From Lineus longissimus (lineage: Eukaryota; Nemertea; Pilidiophora; Heteronemertea; Lineidae), in assembly GCF_910592395.1 (NCBI RefSeq), contig NC_088319.1, positions 3,846,001-3,910,000 on the forward strand: DNA of 64,000 nucleotides. Direction: 5' to 3'. The position numbers and the translations under genes were made by a program. Every line of letters begins with the position of its first letter. Within the stretch, counting starts at the first letter, position 1. Positions 51,031-61,100 of the stretch are shown here, piece after piece. The notes under the pieces were generated by a model, which saw only the letters and a list, made by a program, of their open reading frames with translations, was not told the origin of the DNA and did no database searches.

Positions 51031-51595
51031 GTTGAATTTTGCACAAATAAGCGAAAAACGCACCAACTGGCACTGGACGGCATTTCAACACGGGGCCGAC
51101 GCACATTCCAAGTTCAGTGTACACATACGTCGGCATCAACAGTAAAACGCGTAGTTTCTTGTTAGCCGCCTGTTGAGTAGCGCTCTAGGTAACTCCAGAA
51201 AACATGTCTTTGCCAAAACAACTGCTAAATCAACACTGGCAAACTGTGAGAACCAAGAAATCAATGATTTTTTAGAAACTACGGTTAGGGCTTGGCCGCG
51301 CATGAATACTAAAAAACTCCCTAATGAGACCTCTAACGAAAGTACAATCTTGGGGAAGGTGTAAAACTGTTGATGAAATTGCTGATGAAAATGTTGATGG
51401 GGGGGGGGGGGCGTCCTCTAACTTTGATGGCTTGACATTTGTTTGTTTTTTAAATGTTTTTCAATCAAATTGTGCTGTCTTATACTTCTGACAGTGATTC
51501 ATATTTGACCTGTGTGCTTCCTTTGTGCCTCCATTTCTCATAATCTGGGTCATAATGTTACCTCTTTTTGCACTCAACAACTGAAGACCTACAAA

Positions 51596-52190
51596 TGAAA
51601 TTCCTAGACAAATTTGTCAATAATGACCTTCCGGGCTACTTCATGCATAACACTGTCAAAACAAATGACCAAGTACATCCTCACAATACTAGAAACGGGC
51701 AGAAATTGATAACTCCACGATGCAGACTTAATTTTAGCCAAAAAAGACCACTTTATAGTATTGTCGCTATCTTCAATTCCCTCCCTTCCTTGGTCTCGGA
51801 CAAAATTCACACTCACAGTCTTCATGGCTTCAGTACCTATTAAAAAAATTATTTATTGGGATTATACAGTTCTCGCATTGTAATTCCACACTGTTATGTA
51901 TGTGCTCATTCCTGATTTTTAATATCAAAAACATTACAATTCGAGTAAATTTGAAACTAACCATTTTGTATATCTAGCTGTTCCATGCAGGTTCTTACCC
52001 AGAGGTACTTTTTGTGTTTGTTTGTCCTTTCTCTTAAATCTATTTTATTTCAGCAGGGGCACAGCCGTAAGCGATCTAATTGTTGATCTTGGCTGTGTCC
52101 CTGGCCGTTATTTCCACTGTTAAAAATCTCATTATACATGTACTTTAATTATTATGTAGGATAAATAAATTACAAAATTACAAAATTACA
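51596..52190 (+). pseudogene. LINE C-terminus and 3'UTR fragment with stem-loop tail
   Basis: Encodes FLDKFVNNDLPGYFMHNTVK then RPLYSIVAIFNSLPSLV, typical of the RT C-terminus of L2/CR1-type LINEs. The 3'UTR has an inverted GGGCACAGCC / GGCTGTGTCCC stem (52057-52103) and ends in (AAATTAC)n. Confidence 0.82.
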
Positions 52191-52195
52191 AATTA

Positions 52196-52446
52196 CTGTA
52201 AATCTGACAGATTGCTCTGAACAGATGGTGAAGACAAATTTGACGCAGGAACCATTGAAGCACAATCAGAAGATGAAATCGACATACTACCAGGAACAAA
52301 TCGGGAAGACGAACTAGGCCCACGATCACTCGAAACACAATCAGAAGATGAAATTGACACATTACTCTGAACAGATGGTGAAGACGAACTAGACACTCGA
52401 TCACTCGAAACACAATCAGAAGATGAAATCGACACATACACATGAT
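52196..52446 (+). repeat. Acidic coding-like tandem repeat
   Basis: Plus frame reads repeated SLETQSEDEIDT and DGEDELDTR modules, with stops between blocks. Related to 54585-54725 in the loop of the foldback element. Confidence 0.75.
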
Positions 52447-53267
52447 CTGTGACGGGTCCATGTATGAGCAGAAAAACGTGTGTGGGCTGTGACAACCTTC
52501 TTATTGTGCTTCATCTCGGTCATCTCGGCTATTTTTTCGCTATATGGTCTGGAATTTGCAGGAGCATAATTGACACTCGCGCAACTACGCCCAACCTCGC
52601 GTGGCAGATGGAAGGTATGTTACATATTAAGGCCAAACTGGGGATTGAGACCAGCTTCAAATGGCACAGATTCTAGGCTCATAAAATCGCCAAAGATCCC
52701 TCTGCACATGGAAACTAAAACAAGGGCGTCAAAGTAAAAAGTATTTGGAACAGGTTGGCCCATTCATGAACATGGAAACGGCCTGTGTCTTAAGAATTAC
52801 ATTTCTCGGGGGAGGGGGGGGGGACAAAAAGAACCCCGTCCCCACTGTGTAGTGCCACCTTACAACGCCTCTTGAACTAGTAAGTTGCCACCATCTAGAA
52901 TTGCAGTACCGCGGATGAAGATCAGGAATGAATCTTTCTTATTGCTGTGAGGCTATCGCATCACCTCAAAGCCCGCGATGCTCTACGCTGCGTTTGTAGT
53001 TCTCCGTACAATCATCTTAAATCCACTAGTAAGTGTCAAATGTTAGTTATAAAGATTATATTTTGTTATCTATTAATAAAATAAAACGTTTTATAAGAAA
53101 AACTGGCACCTACTCGGCCTGAATAAGATTTACAGTCTGAACTTATGATGTAGGATTGTCAAAACCCTGAATCTCAGGATGCTGACATCCACGATGGCGA
53201 CAATTATTCAATTCCAGTGTCTGAATTTTTTTATTTCGGCACTGGGGCGAGTTTGACGAAAGTAAAC

Positions 53268-53741
53268 TTTATACCGGCATGAGAAGATCCTCAATCGACC
53301 CAGTCAGTCGTAGCTCGATCCAGCAGTCACCCGCCAATCGGCTTTGTTCACTGCCCAACAGATGAGACTCTTGAGCCGAACTTGTATGGCGGCAATCTGT
53401 AATCAATGTAGAGTCCCTGGGCGTCATCCTAATTCTGTCTGGCTAGGGTAAGGAACGAGGTCGGTCCACTGCGTCCGGAGTGTGAATCAATGACGCTGAC
53501 ATTCACTAAAAACATAATGTATATTTTGATAGCTCATTGTGTCCTCACCAACTGAATTTGATCAATACCGCATACTGGCCGGAGGAGATGACACAACTAA
53601 TACCCGTGACACAACTTATCCCTACACTCCGGACGCAGTGAACCGGCCTCGTTACCCAAATAGGATGGCGCAATGGGCTGCCCAGGGAGTCCACTTACCG
53701 CTACCCGGAACAAACACCCCTCTGAAAAATGGAATCGCCCA
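53268..53741. repeat. Direct repeat flanking the foldback, left copy
   Basis: ACGAAAGTAAACTTTATACC at the start, AAATGGAATCGCCCACA at the end. Matches 55563-56097 in the same orientation. Confidence 0.88.
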
Positions 53742-53747
53742 CATCGT

Positions 53748-55562
53748 GGGGAAGGTGTAAACTGTTGATAAAATTGCTGATGAAAATGTTGATGGGCATT
53801 CTCTAGTTTTGGTGGCTTGACATTTGTTTGTCTTTTAATATTTTTCAATCAAATTGCGCTGTGTTATACCTAAGAGTCATCTTGTGAGGTGATAAGAAGG
53901 AAAATAGAAAATACTTATATGAATGGGGGATTTTGATCACAGAGTGGAGGCCATTTTTTAGGTTTTCGAGACGCGCCGATCAGCTTTTAGATTCTGTTGA
54001 TGGGTCCTGGTACTTACAGATTATCAGCGTATTTGTTTCAAATTTGATATTTCTGACAAGTCCAAGTATTATTCTTTCACAAAATAATTTTTTATTTGAA
54101 TGACAATGAAAGTATCATCGAGTTTTAAGCCAAAATAGTTGGGCCTCTCTCACCCATTTTGTTGATCCAAGATGGTGGATCTTCTGTCAAAGTGAGATCA
54201 GAGTCCACATCAAAATGCATTTTAATATGAAAATGTGAAATGACAGTCATTAAATTCCGCTTAAAATGAAACTTTTATTCATATTCATTCTCACAGTGAT
54301 TCATTTGATCTGTGTGCTTCCTTAGATTTTTCATAATCTGGGTCATAATAGTACCTCTTTTTGCACTCAACAACTGAAGATCTACTGTAAATCTGTTAGG
54401 AGCTGAACTCATTTTGCAGGTGATTGTCGCATCAGAATATTTCATCTCAGAGCTGATAGGTAAGCCCACCACTCCTGGAAAGTCAGTACTCAAGAAACAC
54501 CCAAGTCCAAGAAAAGAATAAGATTTGCTAATGAGGAAACCCGAGGTAAAGATTGTGTGCTCAAGAAATATTTTGAAATCGACACACTACTAGGAAAAGA
54601 TGGTGAAGACAAAATTGACACAGGAACACTGGAAGCACAATCAGAAGATGAAATCGACACACTACTAGGAACAATTAATCGGGAAGACGAACTAGACACA
54701 CGAACACTCGAAACACAAGCATGAGTAAAAACTGACAAAAGGAGAGGCGGAGTATATTGAAAACCACTGGTAATGTCAGGATGGGACAAGGGGCTAGGTT
54801 ATTTTCCCCAAAAATCAAAGTGTTCATTCGTGATTTGGTTCCTTGTAAAATAATTGTCATAATATCAGTATGACAATAATGACTTGTGCTGTCCCTGGCC
54901 TGACCAGTATGGGTCCTGACAGATTTACAGTAGTCCTTCAGTTGTTGAGTGCAAAAAGAGGTACTATTATGACCCAGATTATGAAAAATCTAAGGAAGCA
55001 CACAGGTCAAATGAATCACTGTCAGAATGAATATGAATAAAAGTTTCATCTTAAGCGGAATTTAATGATGTTCATTTCACATTTTCATATTAAAATGTAT
55101 TTTAATGTGGACTCTGATCTCACTTTGACAGAAGATCCACCATCTTGGATCAACAAATTGGGTGAGAGAGGCCCAACTAGTTTGACCTTAAACTCGATGA
55201 TACTTTCATTGTCATTCAAATAAATGTTATTTTTTGAAAAAAGATGAGTTAGACTTGTCAGAAATATCAAATTTTGAAAAATACGCTGATAATCTGTAAG
55301 TACTAGGACCCATCAACAGAATCTAAAAGCCGATCGGTGCGTCTCGAAAACCTAAATGGCCTCCACTCTTTGATCAAAATTACCCATTCATATGAAATAT
55401 TTTCTATTTTCCTTTTTATCACCTCACTAAATGAATCTTAAGTATAACATAGCGCAATTTGATTGAAAAACATTAAAAAACAAACAAATGTCAAGCCATC
55501 AAATTTAGAGAATGCCCATCAACATTTTCATCAGCAGTTTTATCAACAGTTTACACCTTCCC
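53748..55562. mobile_element. Foldback element: inverted arms of about 645 bp, 524-bp loop
   Basis: Left arm 53748-54395 and right arm 54920-55562 are inverted copies with scattered mismatches (for example GGGAAGGTGTAAACTG at both ends, GTTGATCCAAGATGGTGGAT / its complement, and GCACTCAACAACTGAAG). The loop holds the acidic repeat. No transposase seen. Confidence 0.93.
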
Positions 55563-56097
55563 AACGAAAGTAAACATAATTTATACCGGCATGAGAAGAT
55601 CCTCAATAGACCCTGCCGTAGCTCGATCCAGCGGTCACCCGCCAATCGGTCTGTGTCAATGTTCATTGCCCCACAGATGAGACTGTTGAGCAGTAAGGAT
55701 AGCGACAATTTGTAATCAATGTAGAGTCCCTGGGCGTCAACCGAATTGGGTCTGGTTAGGGTCCCGGTAACGAACAAGGTCGGTCCACTGCGTCCGGAGT
55801 GTAAATCAATGACGCTGACATTCACTAAAAACATAATGTATATTTTTGATAAAATGCTAGCTCATTGTGTCCTCACCAACTGAATTTGATCAATTACATA
55901 GGCCTACTGGCCATGTTTCGCTCCGTTTTAGGAGGAGATGACACAACTAATACCCGTGACGCAACTTATTCCTAAACTCCGAATGCTGTGAACCGGCCTC
56001 GTTACCCAATTAGGATGGCGCAATATGCTGCTCAGGGAGTCTCCCAACCGCTACCCGGAACAAACACCCCTCTGAAAAATGGAATCGCCCACAGCTG
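55563..56097. repeat. Direct repeat flanking the foldback, right copy
   Basis: Shares TTATACCGGCATGAGAAGAT, CTCGATCCAGC-GTCACCCGC and GGAGGAGATGACACAACTAA with the left copy. Carries small indels. Confidence 0.88.
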
Positions 56098-56099
56098 AG

Positions 56100-56780
56100 T
56101 ATGTCAATGCAATGCATGGTGTACCATGTGGCTTTGCTACACAATGGACAAGAGAATTTGCCAACTTTTTTTCTGAATACGGGTGTCAAATGAATAATTC
56201 TTGAGGGGTGAGGAATGATTTTGTGTTCTTTTCCAATTTTCTTGCATCTGATGCCGTAAATCATTTAAGAACTCCACACAGAATGGAGGAAATTTTACCA
56301 TAGCGATGTGTTCAATCCTTCCACGGAGCTGACGAGAGACGATACATTGTTGTCATATACTATAGAATGGGTAAAAAAATATGTAATTCGCGAAATGTGT
56401 ATTCATTTAAATTACATTGATTATGTTTAATTTAATTGCGCTGCTTCCTTCTAAGTGTTATTTATTTATTTTTTCTGATGCAGATTTGTTATTCATTAGA
56501 GACCGTTCTTATTTTCTTATATGTTTGGCCCTCCGCCAAATCGCAGCGTTCCTGTTCCGAGGGAGCTGCCCTTGCCCGCACTGTGGAGCTGAAACTGGTA
56601 GAATGTTTCTGCTAGTCTCTGCATCCCATAGGCACACAAAAATTACAATGCCGCCCTGTCTACAGAAATCATCATGACTGTCAGTGGAGTTCAACCTTAA
56701 TTTAACACTTTCACTTCCAGCGTGTTGATATATATTGCGTCAATCGTACTGCCAGAAAACAAGTATTTTGTTTTTGTTAC
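56100..56780. other. Intergenic, no feature seen
   Basis: A plus frame (56417-56677) with CPCPHCGAETG has no recognised family. Confidence 0.45.
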
Positions 56781-56784
56781 TGCG

Positions 56785-57045
56785 CAGGGGCGGATCCACG
56801 ATATTTCGAAAGGTGGGGTGCACTTTGAGGGCGAAGCCCGAATTGTGAGCGCCGCAGGCGCGAAGCGACGGCAGGGGTCTGGTGGGCCTCCCCCAGAAAA
56901 ATGTTTAAGATAAGACTCCATATATGCGATTTCCTGGCATCTGATCTTCAAATATTAAGCACCACTTTAATTTGGGCTACAATTTTTTTACACCGTGCCG
57001 GAATTAGGGGGGGCGTGCGCCGGGTGCGCCGTGGATCCGCGCCTG
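56785..57045. mobile_element. hAT-like MITE
   Basis: CAGGGGCGGATCCACGA at the left and GTGGATCCGCGCCTG at the right are inverted. CAGGGGCGGATCC ends are common in invertebrate hAT-type MITEs. No clear 8-bp duplication. Confidence 0.7.
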
Positions 57046-57234
57046 CTGCATTAAAATATGCGGAGAGAAACTCTAATAGAGATAATACAATCCGGCCATG
57101 ATCTTTATTCTGTCCGCAATTTCTTTATCGGCCAAAAAATGGAATAAGAAATAATTGGTGTAGATCTGAATGAAATAATATTCTGCAGTGTTCTCCATGA
57201 GAGAAACTTTTTGCCGTCCAGTTCAATTCCAGTT

Positions 57235-57670
57235 TTGCCACCAGGTGGCTAAAACTGAAAACACAAAGTGCTATATCTCCCTATCTGAGGGCTCAATCAT
57301 CACCAAATTTTTATCAAAGGTACATATAATGACGATACATGACATTTTACTCAGGGTTTTGATTTGACCTACTTTAAAAGGTCACAGAGGTCAAATAGCG
57401 TAAATTAGCCGATGTTTCGTAACAACTGGAGTTATTGACTTGAATCTCGGTACATTATGTAGCCATGAAACCTTGCAGACATTAAATTTCGGGTGGTTCG
57501 ATTCCTGGTTTGGCCACCAGATGGCCAAAATTGAAAACACTAAAACGGCTTGATTATTGACTTAAATTTGGTACCTGTGTAGTCCCATGTTATGAAACCT
57601 TGTAGACTAAATTTTGGTCCAGTTCAATGGTTTGGCCACCAGGTGGCTAAAAATAAAAACAACATGTCTA
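57235..57670 (-). repeat. Long diverged repeat family C, copy 5 (reverse)
   Basis: GCCACCAGGTGGCTAAAA occurs three times, with GGTCACAGAGGTCAAAT; this is the complement of the family C module. About 250 bases before the RERE coding exon. Confidence 0.8.
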
Positions 57671-57918
57671 TGAGGGATGTGAACACATTATGGCCATGGC
57701 AATTTCATCTTGGGAGAGTCCTTGCTGTTATCAAATCTATGGCCTGATCTTGACAGCTTACCCTCGCAAAGGTGGTGTTAGATATCATCGACCCTCACAA
57801 AAGGTGTTGAGTTCTGCAGATGCCATGGCCTGGGTACGCTTTTGTTTTATAATATTATGTCATGATTTCGTAACAATTAAATCGTCATTGTTATTCAGCT
57901 TTCCCTTCGGTATTGCAG

Positions 57919-58164
57919 AGGCACAGTAAGCCATGGTGACAGTACACCCAGTTTTAAAGCCATCACAAGGAACTGGTAAAACAATGCGACCTGACGGTGG
58001 TCTCTATCTCGACACAGAGAACCTTAATCAGGAGACATGCCGGGATTCACCTGCCCAGGTAGCACCGTCAGGACAGCGTCCGAACTCAAGAAGGGGGCAA
58101 TGGTTACGTGCTGGCACAATCCCAAGTTTCACTTCACAATCGGGGGTGATCTATAAACCTGGAG
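57919..58164 (+). CDS. RERE: RERE first coding exon
   Basis: Acceptor TATTGCAG|AGG gives a 14-base 5'UTR piece, then ATG 57933. Encodes a Gly/Thr/Arg-rich N-terminus ending [10 protein letters not shown]. Donor GGAG|GTGAGT. An upstream noncoding exon must exist and was not identified. Confidence 0.88.
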
Positions 58165-61100
58165 GTGAGTGTGTTACCCTTTTCTCCTTCTCAGTTTTAC
58201 TCACAAATAAGTTGTTCTTGTAGGTTCCTGATGCTTCCAACAGGGAGTGAAATTGTCAATATTGGCTGCCATTTCATTTTTGGGGTGATTTTGGAACAAG
58301 AAATTCCTGTGTGTCCCAGTCGGTCAGATGATCGTTGTGTATGTTTTGATGTTGGTGCTTTCATACATTGCTTGTGAAAATTGTCGTTGTTGGAATTATA
58401 TTGACGCTTATCTCCCCATCAGAAGGGCCAGGAACTATGGCCTCATTGCAGCCATATGGCTCATCCGTTTTTGGTGCACTGAGGCCATCCCATTGGTCTC
58501 GCTTTTAAAACTGTTGTCATCATCATCAGTTGGCACTGCGCATTCCGGTACTGGGCATGAGGCAACTCCAGGTACTGGGCATGAGGCAACTCCAGGTACT
58601 GGGCATGAAGCAACTCCAGGTACTGGGCATGAAGCAACTCCAGGTACTGGGCATGAGGCAACTCCAGGTACTGGGCATGAGGCAACTCAAGGTACTGGGC
58701 ATGAAGCAACTCCAGGTACTGGGCATGAGGCAACTCCAGGTACTGGGCATGAGGCAACTCCAAGTACTGGGCATGAGGCAACTCCAGGTACTGGGCATGA
58801 GGCAACTCCACGTACTTGGCATGAGGCAACTCCAGTTACTGGGCATGAGGCAACTCCAGGTACTTGGCATGAGGCAACTCCAGTTACTGGGCATGAGGTA
58901 ACTCCAGGTACTTGGCATGAGGCAACTCCAGGTACTTGGCATGAGGCAACTCCAGGTACTGGGCATGAGGCAACTCCAGGTACTGGGCATGAGGCATTTT
59001 AATGGTTTTTGGTTTGACATACTTTATAAGGTCACTGAGGTCAAAGGGGGTGAGTTTGCCATTTAGCTGTGATACTGATCTATATTTCCGTACGCCTAGT
59101 ACATTTGTTGTAAATGAATTGGTTTTAGCATTGCCGAATGGCTTGCAAAACAATGGCGGGTACCCTTCTGCAGTTCCACCTCTCAATGACAGACGTCAGC
59201 ACTAGCATTTTACTGAAATCTTCACTTTCCTCCATTTGTGGTATGGGTTAACGATAGATATCCTCGAGGGATAGTGTTGGTTCTTATAATTACAGCCAGG
59301 TGGCAGCATTGCAAAATTGCTTGTGGGAGCAATTGTGTTCTCTCAGTCTGAGTACTGGTAACAAAGTTGCCATGCAATATACATCAGTTGACAATAACAG
59401 CGTGGAAGATTTATGAGAAAGGGTGCGACAGTGCAACTTGAGAGGTTACGGCACATCTTACTGACAATGAACATCGTGGCTGACAGTGACACCTCTCGTC
59501 CCTTCTGACCCTGGGCACCTCACTTAACTTCAGTTGCCACATTCTTTGAATGAGACATAAAACCGAGATTCCTTGTCCCTGGTGCCTATACCATGGCAAG
59601 CAAAGTACCTTATCCACTTTGACAGAACATGAAGCTTTGTGAGAGGACAACATGGTCACCAGGCCAAAAACATACAAAATAAACCTACTTGGCTTGCAAC
59701 AATGAGCAAAGGCAGAGGAAGAGGTTAAAACTGCACCGCACACAAGTGATTTAAATTGCCAGATCATATGAGTGACAATAATTGCTCATTTTACGTGGTC
59801 ATCGCAGGTGCCTGTGTGTGACAAAGAATTGCTGATCGCTGAAATCAATATGAATCGAAGTGATGACCGTTTTTTTGTCACATGTAGCAGCAATCATAAT
59901 TGAAGGTCACAGTGATTTAAATTCTTCGTTTGCGCGGTGCTTTAGTCCAGAGTCTTGCACAACCCTTTGTGTTTTCTAGTTCTCTACTTTTCTTTTTTCC
60001 TTCAGATTTTGTGTTTGTAGCGAGCAAGCATGCTGACCAGCCATACCATGTGTGCACGGTTCAAGAGTTGAGGATGGTAAGTCAACATGGATGATCATTC
60101 TGGGACAATCATGGGAGACAGCGGTATCAGTGGTGTAGTGGTGAGGGGTTGAGCTCATGACCTGATGGTCCTGGATTCAACACCTGTTAGAACTGATTGC
60201 ATTAGACATTGAGTCACCCTAGAGAATCAATTTCGCAGCTTGGTGAGAATCAGGCAGGCTTTCCTGTTTGCCCAGCTGGACTGTCCAGGTTCCCCCAGGG
60301 GCAGACAGGCAGCCTGTTTTTGACTCCCCAATGAGTATAAAAAAGTATATTTCAGCCTTGAATTCTTCCTTATTTGGGCTAAATAATGCATACAATTCTA
60401 AAATCCCAAAAAGTTAGTTTGGGGTCATCGCACATTTTTCGCGGCATTCTCTCCCATCTACATCAGAGACCATCAGCAACGACCGGCTCTGAGGAGAAGT
60501 TGGAAAACCCTGCTACTGTCATTACTGTCACTGAGATTTATGGAAGGAATAGTTTGATCCTCCTCCTGAAATGTTCAGAAGCATATACACTTTCAAAAAA
60601 TGAAGAACTACAATGTATTGCCAAGTGTGCTCGAGTCAAAATGTATTAACGGACCATTATTATTGGAAGAGGCTAGAGAAGCAGGTCCAGGACAGATTGC
60701 CGCGAAAATTTATAAATAGTTTGGGAAGCTGGCTTGACATCCTGACAAATCCGGCCATCGATTACTCGATATGTGGCCTCGATATGTTTACTCCCTCAAT
60801 CAGAAAGATGCGTAAGGAGTAGGCCCTGTTTGCAGGAGGATGCTGCAAGAGGATGTTATAAGTTTCCCGAACTATTTATAAATTTTCGCGGCAATCTGTC
60901 CTGGACCTGCTTCTCTAGTCTCTTCCATTATTATTTAAACACTATTTAATTTCAGACGCGGAGAGATTTCATGGTGATAATTGTGAAGTGTTTTTATCGG
61001 CCATCAGAAGTTCCAGACAGTGTTTATCAGCCATTGGTGCAGGATCGACATCATGAAAATTCCAGTAAGTGATATTTCCATACTCCTCTCAGGTGATCTT

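Larger units (their letters stand above)
51353..52470 (+). mobile_element. Foldback family E, partial copy interrupted by a LINE 3' end
   Basis: 51353-51598 matches the left arm of the element at 53748 (GGGAAGGTGTAAA, GTGCTTCCTTTGTGCC, TTTTTGCACTCAACAACTGA) with its middle deleted. The loop sequence resumes at 52190 (TACTGTAAATCTGACAG). A G-run is at 51401-51412. Confidence 0.8.

Noticed and set aside
53268-56097. LTR retrotransposon with LTRs at 53268 and 55563
   Set aside because: The direct repeats lack TG...CA ends, and the interior is an inverted repeat without gag or pol.
58328-59002. 224-codon membrane protein with TGHEATPG tail
   Set aside because: The tail is an intronic minisatellite of RERE; only the short SLC13-like piece deserves a look.
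59411-59767. 118-codon minus-strand ORF
   Set aside because: Overlaps a diverged SINE core; no homology or splice sites.
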